Shown in pieces: positions 16,050-24,959 of a stretch of 64,000 nucleotides of DNA. The first letter of the stretch is position 1; each line of letters starts with the position of its first letter. The notes below the pieces were generated by a model, which made no database searches, had not been told where the DNA came from, and was given only the letters and a program-made list of their open reading frames with translations. A program made the position numbers and the translations under genes. The stretch spans positions 1 to 64,000 of the forward strand of contig NZ_JAOQJW010000014.1 of the NCBI RefSeq assembly GCF_025567265.1. The letters run 5' to 3'. Origin of the DNA: Dorea_A amylophila. Lineage in GTDB: Bacteria; Bacillota; Clostridia; Lachnospirales; Lachnospiraceae.

Positions 16050-16751
16050 ATGAAAGAGATAACAAAAGAAGCACTTCTGGAAGCTTTAAAATTAAGAGAT
16101 ACCGGAGAACATCCGGCGTTCCGGGAATGTGAGTTCAAAGACATGGATCTGAGCGGAGCAGATCTGCATAATATGGACTTCACATTAAGTTCGTTTCAGA
16201 ATGTAAATCTGGAGTATGTGAATTTGAAAAACAGCAGTGTGGAAAATGCATTGTTTGACGGGAATTCCCTGCATGGTGCGGATTTTCAGAATGCGAATAT
16301 GAAGACAGCAGCATTTCGTGAATGCGATATGCGTGAATGCAATATCAGGGGAGCGAACCTTTATGGAGCAGTACTTGAGCATGCAAAGTTAGACGGCATT
16401 CAGTCCGATCATACAACCCAGTGGTTCCGTATGCACTGCCCGGAGACCGGACCAATCCTGGGATATAAGAAATGTGTGAATGACAGGGTGGTACAGCTTC
16501 TGATTCCTGCTGATGCAAAGCGTACTTCGGCAACACTTCCATCCTGCCGCTGCAGTAAGGCAAAGGTGCTTTCGATAAAAAGTTTTGATGAGACGGAAGA
16601 ATTTGAAGAAGCCTGGTCGCTGGTCGATGAAAATTTTGTATACAGAAAAGGACAGTGGGTTGAGGTGAAAGATTTTAATGAGGACAGATGGATGGATTCC
16701 ACGACAGGGATTCATTTCTGGATGGAGAGAAAAGAGGCTCTTGGTTATTGA
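16050..16751 (+). CDS. Pentapeptide-repeat protein with DUF5758 C-terminal domain
   Basis: A 233-residue protein. Residues about 28-125 are pentapeptide repeats of the A(D/N)Lxx type (for example GADLHN, GADFQN, GANLYG), forming a right-handed beta helix. Residues about 135-233 resemble DUF5758: IPADAKRTSATLPSCRCSKAKVLSI followed by the FNEDRWMDSTTGIHFW stretch, seen in gut Firmicutes. The ATG at 16050 follows GAAGAGG; the ATG at 16026 lacks a site. Some pentapeptide proteins mimic DNA and protect gyrase, but nothing here shows that. Function unknown. Confidence 0.85.
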   Translation: MKEITKEALLEALKLRDTGEHPAFRECEFKDMDLSGADLHNMDFTLSSFQNVNLEYVNLKNSSVENALFDGNSLHGADFQNANMKTAAFRECDMRECNIRGANLYGAVLEHAKLDGIQSDHTTQWFRMHCPETGPILGYKKCVNDRVVQLLIPADAKRTSATLPSCRCSKAKVLSIKSFDETEEFEEAWSLVDENFVYRKGQWVEVKDFNEDRWMDSTTGIHFWMERKEALGY

Positions 16752-16786
16752 TATCTAACAGGCATTAGAAATCAGGACTCAGAAGC

Positions 16787-16815
16787 TTGACATGAATACA
16801 GCGATGCGATAGATT
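16787..16815 (+). promoter_or_regulatory. Promoter of the TSUP gene
   Basis: TTGACA (16787-16792), 17-bp spacer, TAGATT (16810-16815), 37 bp before the start codon. Confidence 0.65.
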
Positions 16816-16851
16816 AATTTATGGATTAGAGAGTATGAAGGAGAGAAACTT

Positions 16852-17604
16852 ATGAATTTACATGAATTTTTTATCGTATGCCCGCTGGTATTTCTTGCCG
16901 GATTTGTGGATGCGATTGCTGGAGGAGGAGGCCTGATTTCATTGCCGGCCTATATGTTCGCAGGGGTTCCGGTACACAATGCAATTGCAACGAATAAATT
17001 ATCATCGGCAACGGGAACGGCGGTGTCAACATGGCATCTTGTGAAGAGCAGATGTGTGGATCTGTTTCTGGTTCCGGGAACGGTAGCATGTGCGTTCGTT
17101 GGTTCGATCGCAGGGGCGAATCTGGCACTGATCATCAGTGACAAAGTATTAAAGACGGTACTGGTCTTTGTTCTTCCGGTTGTGGCGTTCTGTGTGTTAC
17201 GTGACAAAAATCTGAAGCCGGTGATCCCGGAAGGATTTACCAGAAAGAAACAGTATCTGATCATGGCGGCATGTTCATTCGTGATCGGTATCTATGATGG
17301 ATTTTACGGACCGGGAACCGGGACATTTTTACTGCTTACATTTACCAAATTAGGAAAGCTCGATATAGAGAAAGCAACAGGAAACGTAAAAGTTGTCAAT
17401 TTGACATCGAATATATCGGCGTTAATTACATTTATTCTGGCAGGGAAGATCTTATGGGTACTGGGACTTTCGGCATCCATATTCAGCATTGCAGGACATT
17501 ATCTTGGTGCACACATGGTTGTGAAGAACGGGGTAAAGGTCATCAAGCCGATTATCTTACTTGTGCTCGTATTACTGATGATCAAGATTATTCTCGGAAT
17601 ATAG
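16852..17604 (+). CDS. TSUP / TauE-SafE family membrane transporter
   Basis: Polytopic protein of 250 residues with about eight membrane helices in two halves, each beginning with the family's Gly-rich motif (AGFVDAIAGGGGLISLP at about 16-32; GIYDGFYGPGTGTFL at about 144-158). TSUP proteins move sulfite, sulfoacetate, sulfite-like anions or other small organosulfur compounds; the substrate is not readable here. GAAGGAGAG precedes the ATG. It has no sulfur-metabolism neighbours. Confidence 0.9.
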   Translation: MNLHEFFIVCPLVFLAGFVDAIAGGGGLISLPAYMFAGVPVHNAIATNKLSSATGTAVSTWHLVKSRCVDLFLVPGTVACAFVGSIAGANLALIISDKVLKTVLVFVLPVVAFCVLRDKNLKPVIPEGFTRKKQYLIMAACSFVIGIYDGFYGPGTGTFLLLTFTKLGKLDIEKATGNVKVVNLTSNISALITFILAGKILWVLGLSASIFSIAGHYLGAHMVVKNGVKVIKPIILLVLVLLMIKIILGI

Positions 17605-17622
17605 ATGGAACAATTTAGCATA

Positions 17623-17651
17623 TTGCAGTAAAAGAGCCCGCAGTGTATAAT
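17623..17651 (+). promoter_or_regulatory. fchA-folD promoter
   Basis: TTGCAG (17623-17628), 17-bp spacer, TATAAT (17646-17651), about 32 bp upstream of the cyclodeaminase gene. Confidence 0.75.
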
Positions 17652-17682
17652 GTACCCATAATTTTAGGAAATGAGGTATAAC

Positions 17683-18327
17683 ATGGAAGATTCAAATAGA
17701 AACTTTAAATTACAGACATGTGAAGATTTTATAGAAGTGCTTGCAAGTAAAGCGGCTGTTCCGGGAGGTGGCGGAGCGGCCGCTTTAACCGGGGCTATCG
17801 GAATTGCGCTTGGCAATATGGTTGGAAGCCTGACAGTGGGAAAGAAAACATATGCAGATGTAGAAGATGAAATTATCGAATGCAAGAAAGAGGCGGATGA
17901 GATCGCAAAAGAATTCTTAGAACTGATGGATAAGGATGCGGAAGCATTTGAGCCGCTCAGTAGAGCATACGGACTTCCGAAGTCTACGCCGGAAGAGATT
18001 GCAGAAAAAGAAGAGATCATGGAGAATGCACTGAATGTGGCATGTGGTGTTCCGATCGAGATCCTGAAGACCTGTGCCAGAGGCATTGACCTTGTCGAAG
18101 TATTTGCTGCAAAGGGCAGCCGGATCGCATTAAGTGACGCTGGAGTCGGAGCAACACTTTTAAAATCTGCCATGCAGGGCGCATCATTGAATGTATATAT
18201 CAATACGAAATCAATGAAAGACAGAAAAAGAGCGGAAGAACTCAATCAGCTGGCAGATTCCCTCCGGGAAGAATATGAAGCAAAAGCAGACCGTATATTT
18301 GCGGAAGTAAGCAGCCGCATCCGGTAA
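17683..18327 (+). CDS. fchA: Methenyltetrahydrofolate cyclohydrolase / cyclodeaminase (FTCD C-domain family)
   Basis: A 214-residue all-helical protein of the formiminotransferase-cyclodeaminase C-terminal family, marked by PGGGGAAALTGAIGIALGNMV (about 27-47) and MDKDAEAFEP. Stand-alone members act as methenyl-THF cyclohydrolase (FchA) or formimino-THF cyclodeaminase. With folD directly downstream (51 bp) the former is favoured, since both handle methenyl/methylene-THF. The ATG at 17683 is set by GAGGT 5 nt upstream rather than the ATG at 17671. Confidence 0.88.
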   Translation: MEDSNRNFKLQTCEDFIEVLASKAAVPGGGGAAALTGAIGIALGNMVGSLTVGKKTYADVEDEIIECKKEADEIAKEFLELMDKDAEAFEPLSRAYGLPKSTPEEIAEKEEIMENALNVACGVPIEILKTCARGIDLVEVFAAKGSRIALSDAGVGATLLKSAMQGASLNVYINTKSMKDRKRAEELNQLADSLREEYEAKADRIFAEVSSRIR

Positions 18328-18378
18328 AGACAGTGTTAGAAAGAAAAAGAAAGTAGAAAGAAAGCAGCAGGACAAATA

Positions 18379-19230
18379 ATGGCAAAATTACTATTAGGAA
18401 AAGAAGTAAATGCTTCTATTAATGAAGAAATCAAGGCAAAAGTAGAAAAGTTAAAAGCACAGGATATTACACCGACGCTTGGAATCATCCGTATCGGCGA
18501 AAGAGAAGACGATATCGCATATGAAAAGAGTGCAGCAAAACGATGTGAGACGCTTGGCGTAGCATATGAGAAATTCCTTCTTCCGGCAGATGTAAAAGAA
18601 GAAGAGGTATTAAAGACGATCAGTCAGGTAAATAAGAATGATAAAATTCATGGCGTTTTGTTGTTCAGACCTCTTCCGAAGCATCTGAACGAGGACAGGA
18701 TTGTCAATGCGCTGGCGGTAGAAAAAGATGTAGATGGAATTACGGATCTTTCTATGGCAGGAGTTTTCATGGGAAAAGATATGGGATACGCACCATGTAC
18801 GCCAAGTGCCTGCATGAAGGTGCTGGAGCATTACGGAATAGACTGCACAGGTAAAAAAGTGGTAGTTATCGGAAGAAGTCTGGTAGTCGGAAAACCGGCA
18901 GCCATGATGCTGCTGAAGAAGAATGCGACCGTAACTGTCTGCCATACCAGAACAGTGGACATGCCGTCTGTGGTAAAAGAGGCGGATATTGTAGTTGTAG
19001 CGGCCGGAAAAGCCGGAGTTATCGATGGAAACTATCTGAGAGAAGGACAGATCGTCATTGATGTCGGAATTAATGTGAATGAAGAAGGAAAACTCTGTGG
19101 AGATGTGAATTTTGAGGAAGCAGAGAAGATTGTAGATGCGATCACACCGGTTCCGCGTGGAGTCGGAGGGGTAACGACTTCCATTCTGCTGGAGCATGTG
19201 GTGGATGCTGCGATTGCACAGAACAGATAG
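18379..19230 (+). CDS. folD: Bifunctional methylene-THF dehydrogenase / methenyl-THF cyclohydrolase
   Basis: Interconverts 5,10-methylene-THF and 10-formyl-THF with NADP. The 283-residue protein shows the FolD landmarks: the Y-x-x-x-K-type segment AYEKSAAKRCETLGV with its catalytic Lys (about 54), PLPKHL, KDVDG (about 115-119), PCTP and the dinucleotide loop IGRSLVVGKP (about 165-174), ending in the PRGVGGVT stretch. The ribosome binding site is weak (AGCAGGAC). It is likely co-transcribed with fchA; whether the FolD cyclohydrolase is redundant with FchA cannot be read. Confidence 0.95.
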   Translation: MAKLLLGKEVNASINEEIKAKVEKLKAQDITPTLGIIRIGEREDDIAYEKSAAKRCETLGVAYEKFLLPADVKEEEVLKTISQVNKNDKIHGVLLFRPLPKHLNEDRIVNALAVEKDVDGITDLSMAGVFMGKDMGYAPCTPSACMKVLEHYGIDCTGKKVVVIGRSLVVGKPAAMMLLKKNATVTVCHTRTVDMPSVVKEADIVVVAAGKAGVIDGNYLREGQIVIDVGINVNEEGKLCGDVNFEEAEKIVDAITPVPRGVGGVTTSILLEHVVDAAIAQNR

Positions 19231-19257
19231 AGAGTTAAGAGGCGAGAGGCGGAGAAA

Positions 19258-20625
19258 ATGAAGAGGATAGATTTCGAAAATGGAACAGTAACAGGGAACA
19301 TTCTTGGAGCGGCTCTTCCAATGCTTGCTGCCCAGCTGTTAAATCTGCTGTATAACATTGTAGACCGTGTATACATTGCACGTATTCCGCATGTGGGAAC
19401 GGCAGCACTCGGGGCAGTCGGGATCTGTTTTCCGTTAATCATGATCATTACTGCTTTTGCAAATCTCTTCGGCGGCGGTGGTGCGCCGCTGTTTTCGATT
19501 TACAGAGGAAAAAAAGAAGAGAAGACAGCAGTCAGAATTATGAATACATCGTTTTCCATGATCTGTGCCAGTGCAGTACTGCTGATGATCGGAGGATTCC
19601 TTTTTGCGTATCCTGTTTTGATTTTGTTTGGAGCTTCCAAAGATGCAATGCTCTATGCATACCCATATATGATGATCTATTTGATCGGTACACTACCTTC
19701 GATGATTGCGGTGGGAATGAATCCGTTCATTAATGCACAGGGATACTCGGTGATAGGGATGTCTTCGGTTGTTGTCGGAGCAGCTGCAAATCTAATCCTG
19801 GATCCGGTATTTATTTTTATCCTTGGACTCGGCGTAAGAGGAGCAGCAATCGCAACAGTATTGTCACAGACGATATCCGCAATATTTGTATATTTCTTCC
19901 TTTCAAGAAGAGCAGAATTGAAAGTCCGGCTTTTGCGAAGGGAAGAGATTGGAGTATGTAGCGGATATGCCAGAAACATTGTAAGTCTTGGAATGGCAGG
20001 ATTTATTATGCAGCTTACGAACAGTCTGGTATCAATCTGCTGCAATCATGTACTTTCCGTTACAGGAGGAGATATCTACATTTCGGTTATGACAATTATT
20101 AGCAGTGTGCGTCAGCTTGTGGAGACACCGATCAGTGCGATAAATGAAGGTACATCTCCGATCCTGAGTTATAATTACGGCGCACGCCGTCCCGGACGTG
20201 TGAGAAAAGCTATGGTAGTGCTTGCAGTTATGATCCTTCTCTATACTGCTGTGATGTGGGGGAGTATTATTGTAACTCCGGAAGTTCTTATCCATATTTT
20301 CAGTTCTGATAAGATGCTGTTAAAAGATGCGGTACCTGCACTCAGACAGTATTTCGCCGCATTTATTTTCATGGATCTGCAGTATATGGGGCAGACAGTA
20401 TTCAAATCATTGAATAAAAAGAAGCAGGCAATCTTTTTCTCAATACTCCGGAAAGTGGTAATTGTAGTTCCGCTCACTTATTTCATGCCGTATGCATTGC
20501 ATATGGGAACGGATGGGGTATTTCTTGCAGAACCGGTTTCGAATGTGATCGGTGGAAGTATCTGCTTTATCACGATGCTTTGTACGGTACTGCCGGAGCT
20601 GAAAAGAATGGAAGCAAGAGAATAA
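19258..20625 (+). CDS. MATE family multidrug/Na+ efflux transporter
   Basis: Twelve-helix exporter of 455 residues in two homologous six-helix halves, with the typical N-terminal sequence GAALPMLAAQLLNLLYNIVDRVYIA and the ALGAVGICFPL stretch. It belongs to the MepA/DinF-like branch of MATE proteins that expel cationic drugs in exchange for Na+ or H+. AGGCGGAG precedes the ATG; it starts 28 bp after folD with no terminator visible, so it may be read through from the folate pair. The substrate is unknown. Confidence 0.92.
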   Translation: MKRIDFENGTVTGNILGAALPMLAAQLLNLLYNIVDRVYIARIPHVGTAALGAVGICFPLIMIITAFANLFGGGGAPLFSIYRGKKEEKTAVRIMNTSFSMICASAVLLMIGGFLFAYPVLILFGASKDAMLYAYPYMMIYLIGTLPSMIAVGMNPFINAQGYSVIGMSSVVVGAAANLILDPVFIFILGLGVRGAAIATVLSQTISAIFVYFFLSRRAELKVRLLRREEIGVCSGYARNIVSLGMAGFIMQLTNSLVSICCNHVLSVTGGDIYISVMTIISSVRQLVETPISAINEGTSPILSYNYGARRPGRVRKAMVVLAVMILLYTAVMWGSIIVTPEVLIHIFSSDKMLLKDAVPALRQYFAAFIFMDLQYMGQTVFKSLNKKKQAIFFSILRKVVIVVPLTYFMPYALHMGTDGVFLAEPVSNVIGGSICFITMLCTVLPELKRMEARE

Positions 20626-20650
20626 AAATGATGTGATTTTTAGGGGAGAT

Positions 20651-23600
20651 ATGGATAAAAAGATTTCAAAAATAACAAGAGGACTGATGACGGTTCTGAC
20701 AGTCATATTGATTGCATTGTTTCTGACGATCATGGTTCTGGTGAGTAAGATTCAGGGAACAGCCCGTGTCGTAAATTACGCCGGATTGGTCCGCGGAAAG
20801 ACGCAGCGTATTATCAAACTAGAGAATGCAAAAGAACCGCAGGATGAGATGATTGAATCGGTAGCTTCATTTATAGAAGGACTTCGGTATGGAAGTGATG
20901 AGCTGAATCTGGTCCGTCTGGATGACCATGCATTCCAGAATAAGATGAAAGAACTGGATGAACATTTTCAGAAGTTGCAAAAAGAGATCCGGCAAGTGCG
21001 TAAAGAGGGCTATGAGAATACGGAAATCATAGAAAAAAGCGAAGCGTTCTTTGTAATCTGTGATGAAGCAACCGGGCTTGCGGAAAAGTATGCACAGAAG
21101 AAAGCAACTGCACTGGAACGGCTGGAAAAGATTGTGATCGCAGATATTATCGGTCTGGTGTGTCTTCTGGCATATGAACTGATCAAGGCTGTAAAATACG
21201 CGGCGCAGAATAAAGCACTTAAGAAAAAAGTCTATCTGGACGAGGCAACCGGACTTCCGAATAAGAACCGCTGTGAGGAGATCTTAGACGGAGAAATGCC
21301 GGAATGTACGGATGGGTCAGTAGCATTGTGTGTATTCGATCTGAATAATCTGCGTATTATTAATAACAGGCTCGGACATGATCAAGGGGATGCGTATATC
21401 CGCTCATTTGCGGTGCAGTTAAGAAAAGCGCTGCCGGAAGAATATTTTGCAGGGCGGGATGGCGGAGATGAGTTTATTGCTGTACTTGAGTGTGTGGATC
21501 ATGAAAAAGTACGGGAAATATTGGGGACAATACGTTCGGAAATTGCCAGATATTCCCAGGAACATCCGGAGATGCCGATCAGTTATGCGGTAGGATATGC
21601 ACTGGCGGAAGATTTTGAAGGATGTACGATGCGTGAACTCTTCCGGTATGCCGATAAGAATATGTATATAGATAAGAATCAGGCGAAGATAAAAGAGGCA
21701 GCGGACCGCCGGGCACTTCATATTCAGATCCTGGATGGAATCAGACAGCAGGGATTTCAATTTTCGGACTGCCTGTATTGTGATGCTTTGCAGGATCAGT
21801 ATACAGTTTTACGTGCAAGCTCGAATTTCTTCCTTGCAGAAGATGGAAGTTATTCAGGAGCGGTAGAACAGATCGTGCAGAAACTTGCAGATGATTCATC
21901 AAGAAAAAGAATGTGGGAACGGCTGCAGATCCCATATATCATTTCCAATCTTTCGGAAAAGAAAGAAGAAAGTGCAAAATATGAACTTCCTTATTGCAGG
22001 AAGAATGGAAAAGAGATACAGAGAGGCCGTATGACATTTCTGCGTCTGGATGATACGGCAGCCGGGAAGCTGCATCACTTTATTGTTGGATTTGAAGTGT
22101 TTCATGACATGAAGCAGGTCCTGGAAGATGAGAGGCTGCACTTGGAACAGTATTATGAGCAGATGAAGCAGTCCATTCTGGAAAATAGTAATTATATAGA
22201 AGCGCTTCTTGAAACAGCGGAAGCTTTGTATACAGTGAACCTGACACAGGATCGTCTGGAACAGATATTTCATCATAGAAAGAAAGAAGAGCGTATATTT
22301 GACTTTCAGGGAGAACTTCCATGTTCGTATGATGGATATTGTAGGAAAATACGGCAGCATATTACAGAAGATACATTGGAAACGTATAAGATCATAGATA
22401 CATCAAAGAGTCTTCTGGATCGTTTTTATGCCGGTGAGAAGCAGGTGACTGTGGAATATCAGGAAAGCAACAAAGACGGAAAAGAAATCTGGATCCAGAA
22501 GACAGTGCTGATGTCGCAGGATACAGTCTATGATAACGAGAAAGAACGGGAGCATACAGTGGTTCGCGGAATCATTATGTTCCGGAATACTTCGGAATTC
22601 CACGAAAAGGATCAGAAAGAAAAAGAACAATTGCAGATTGCCTATGAAAAGGCAGATATGGAAAGTAAGACAAAGACAGAATTCATGAATCGTATGAGTC
22701 ATGATCTGCGAACCCCGATCAATGGAATCCTGGGAATGATACATGTGATCCGAAAGAGCTGGAACAATCAGGAGAAGCTGGAAGATTCGGTAGATAAGAT
22801 CGAGATTTCGACAAGACATCTGATGGACCTGGTGAATGATGTACTTGATATGAGTAAGCTTGAATCGGGACATCTGACAGTGCATGAAGAACCGTTTGAT
22901 CTGGAAGATCTTATGAAAGAAGTAGCAGTACTGATGCAGGGACAGCTGGAAGAAACTGGAATTATACACCGCAAGCACAGGGAAAATATGCAACATACTA
23001 TGCTGAAAGGGGATGCGCTTCAGCTACAGAGAATTATGATGAATCTGTTTGGCAACGCAGTCAAATACAATAAAAAAAATGGAACCATAGATACTTATGC
23101 GACAGAGATTTCGTGTGACGGTAAGAATGTTTTGTATGAATTCAGGATTGAAGACAGTGGGATCGGTATGAGCAGGGAATATATGGAACATGAATTGTTC
23201 CAGCCGTTTACGCAGGAAAAGGCAGATGCAAGAACGCAGTATAAAGGAACCGGACTTGGAATGTCGATTGTTAAAGGTCTGATTGATAGAATGAATGGTA
23301 CGATCAGTGTCCGCAGTACCCCGGGAGAGGGGAGTGAATTCACATTCCGGCTGGCATTTCGTCTGGCAGAAGAGGAAAAGCAGCAGGCGGCTGATAATAA
23401 GGAAGACGCGAAAGATGACCTGGCAGGAATGCGTGTATTATTGGTAGAAGATAATGATATCAATATGGAAATTGCAGAATTCTATCTGACAGATGCAGGA
23501 ATAATCGTAGAGAAAGCATGGAACGGCAAAGAGGCTATAGAGAAATATGAAGGTACACCAAAGGGGTATTACAGTGCAATACTGATGGATATCATGATGC

Positions 23601-23806
23601 CTGTGATGAATGGTATAGAAGCCGCAAGGAATATCCGGCGCAAGGAAAAGAATGGGGGAAAAGAAATCCCGATCATTGCAATGACCGCACAGTCGGAAAG
23701 AGAAAGTAAAGAAAGCTGCAGTCTGGCGGGAATGAATGCATATATATCCAAACCGGTAGATCCGGAGAATCTGATCCGGATATTGAGAATGTATCAGAAG
23801 CGTTAA
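20651..23806 (+). CDS. Multidomain GGDEF / hybrid histidine kinase
   Basis: A 1051-residue membrane signalling protein. Order: membrane helix (about 12-34), extracellular sensor helix bundle (about 35-165) with a VVNYAGLVRGKTQRI start, second helix (about 170-186), GGDEF diguanylate cyclase with intact motif GGDEF (271-275) and DLNNLRIINNRLGHDQGD upstream, a PAS/GAF-like part (about 360-640), HisKA with His684 (MSHDLRTPING), HATPase with N box and GTGLGMSIVKG, and a receiver with Asp980 (ILMDIMMP). So c-di-GMP synthesis and phosphorelay are in one chain. The start is uncertain: ATG 20651 (AGGGGAG only 2 nt away) or GTG 20633. No EAL domain. Confidence 0.9.
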   Translation: MDKKISKITRGLMTVLTVILIALFLTIMVLVSKIQGTARVVNYAGLVRGKTQRIIKLENAKEPQDEMIESVASFIEGLRYGSDELNLVRLDDHAFQNKMKELDEHFQKLQKEIRQVRKEGYENTEIIEKSEAFFVICDEATGLAEKYAQKKATALERLEKIVIADIIGLVCLLAYELIKAVKYAAQNKALKKKVYLDEATGLPNKNRCEEILDGEMPECTDGSVALCVFDLNNLRIINNRLGHDQGDAYIRSFAVQLRKALPEEYFAGRDGGDEFIAVLECVDHEKVREILGTIRSEIARYSQEHPEMPISYAVGYALAEDFEGCTMRELFRYADKNMYIDKNQAKIKEAADRRALHIQILDGIRQQGFQFSDCLYCDALQDQYTVLRASSNFFLAEDGSYSGAVEQIVQKLADDSSRKRMWERLQIPYIISNLSEKKEESAKYELPYCRKNGKEIQRGRMTFLRLDDTAAGKLHHFIVGFEVFHDMKQVLEDERLHLEQYYEQMKQSILENSNYIEALLETAEALYTVNLTQDRLEQIFHHRKKEERIFDFQGELPCSYDGYCRKIRQHITEDTLETYKIIDTSKSLLDRFYAGEKQVTVEYQESNKDGKEIWIQKTVLMSQDTVYDNEKEREHTVVRGIIMFRNTSEFHEKDQKEKEQLQIAYEKADMESKTKTEFMNRMSHDLRTPINGILGMIHVIRKSWNNQEKLEDSVDKIEISTRHLMDLVNDVLDMSKLESGHLTVHEEPFDLEDLMKEVAVLMQGQLEETGIIHRKHRENMQHTMLKGDALQLQRIMMNLFGNAVKYNKKNGTIDTYATEISCDGKNVLYEFRIEDSGIGMSREYMEHELFQPFTQEKADARTQYKGTGLGMSIVKGLIDRMNGTISVRSTPGEGSEFTFRLAFRLAEEEKQQAADNKEDAKDDLAGMRVLLVEDNDINMEIAEFYLTDAGIIVEKAWNGKEAIEKYEGTPKGYYSAILMDIMMPVMNGIEAARNIRRKEKNGGKEIPIIAMTAQSERESKESCSLAGMNAYISKPVDPENLIRILRMYQKR

Positions 23807-23837
23807 AGAAAAGTGACAAAAGAGGAAGGTGACAGAC

Positions 23838-24827
23838 ATGGTATCATTAAATGATTATCTCTATTCAGGAGATACAGTACTCCGGATTCTTCATAATTAC
23901 ATCAAAGACCTGAGAAAAGATGCCAAAATGACAGGAAATGAAATTGACATGATTCATTGTAATTTTCTTTTACAGATTCAGGAATTACTGGAACATAATG
24001 ACTTCCTGACAGCCCAGTCGCAGAAGATGAGAGAATTCTACAAATACATGGCACAGGAATATCCGTTTATGGCATTTACTTTCAAGGGAAGAATCAAGTC
24101 TCTGATCCGTGCAGAAGAGAAATTCAACGGATATATTGTGGAATTCATCTATGATTATTATGAGGAATATGGGGAGTATCCAAGTGTGGCAGAACTAAAG
24201 AAACGATTGCGTTGCTTTAGAGATTTAATTGCTTACAGGATCATTATTTCTGTTCCGAGATGTCATCTGAACAGTGAAGAGGACAGGGAAGAACAGGAAC
24301 GGAAATATCTATATCAGATTGCAAATGCCCTTCCTGGTTTCCTGGAGGAACAGGGATTCAGTGCGGAACCGGCTATGGGGATTAAGGAGAGTACATCCCC
24401 GCTTCTGAACGAGTCGGTGAAACCATATTACAGAGATTATATCTGCAGCAGCAGCCTGAATAATTATCAGTCTCTTCATATCACCTTCTATGATAACAGC
24501 TCCAGGTGTTATATGGAGGTACAGCTCAGGACAAAAATGATGGATGATGTGGCAGAGATCGGTACGGCGAATCATATTGGATATGAGAAAGAGCAGGAGC
24601 ATGACAGGGCAAGGAGAGACGCAGTCCCGGAGGGTGAATGTCAGTATTTTGATGAGGCCTATGAGAGAGGAATGAAACTGCTGAATCTGGATCTTGCAGA
24701 ACTGGATGTGAATATGTTCTCTGCGGTTAATAACAGTCTGATCAATGATGGATGTGGACTTTACCGGGGACGTCTGATCCTGCCGTATGAGCACTTGTCC
24801 AGATTTCAGAATGATCTGATCGATTAG
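23838..24827 (+). CDS. RelA/SpoT synthetase-domain protein
   Basis: A 329-residue protein with a (p)ppGpp synthetase-like domain in the middle: FKGRIKSLIRAEEKF (about 85-99), RDLIAYRI (about 134-141), NNYQSLHITF (about 214-223) and EVQLRTKMMDDVAEIGTANH (about 234-253), all conserved synthetase elements. No HD hydrolase and no TGS/ACT domains, so it is a small alarmone synthetase-type protein with extra N- and C-terminal helices compared with the roughly 210-residue RelQ/RelP. It starts 31 bp after the GGDEF kinase, likely co-transcribed. The ATG at 23838 is 9 nt after AGGAAGG. Activity is predicted, not shown. Confidence 0.82.
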   Translation: MVSLNDYLYSGDTVLRILHNYIKDLRKDAKMTGNEIDMIHCNFLLQIQELLEHNDFLTAQSQKMREFYKYMAQEYPFMAFTFKGRIKSLIRAEEKFNGYIVEFIYDYYEEYGEYPSVAELKKRLRCFRDLIAYRIIISVPRCHLNSEEDREEQERKYLYQIANALPGFLEEQGFSAEPAMGIKESTSPLLNESVKPYYRDYICSSSLNNYQSLHITFYDNSSRCYMEVQLRTKMMDDVAEIGTANHIGYEKEQEHDRARRDAVPEGECQYFDEAYERGMKLLNLDLAELDVNMFSAVNNSLINDGCGLYRGRLILPYEHLSRFQNDLID

Positions 24828-24867
24828 AGAAGAATCGCAGAAAAAGTGATGAAAATACAGTTTGAAT

Positions 24868-24896
24868 TTGCAATACAAAGCAGAATATAGTATGAT
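24868..24896 (+). promoter_or_regulatory. Promoter of the first AGCS symporter gene
   Basis: TTGCAA (24868-24873), 17-bp spacer, TATGAT (24891-24896). Predicted transcription starts at about 24903, the first base of a strong hairpin. Confidence 0.75.
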
Positions 24897-24902
24897 ATGA
24901 TT

Positions 24903-24935
24903 CAGGGCTTTAAAGTGTAGTGCTTTAAAGTCCTG
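24903..24935 (+). other. 5'-terminal mRNA hairpin before the AGCS gene
   Basis: CAGGGCTTTAAAG (24903-24915) pairs with CTTTAAAGTCCTG (24923-24935), 13 pairs including one G-U, 7-nt loop. It would form at the very 5' end of the transcript and ends 8 nt before the ribosome binding site. Confidence 0.65.
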
Positions 24936-24959
24936 AGATTTTGAAAGGATATTTATACT

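Noticed and set aside
20651..24827. Anti-phage signalling (CBASS-like) system from the nucleotide-signalling genes
   Set aside because: No effector such as a nuclease, TIR or membrane pore is adjacent, and the domains are ordinary GGDEF and RSH types.
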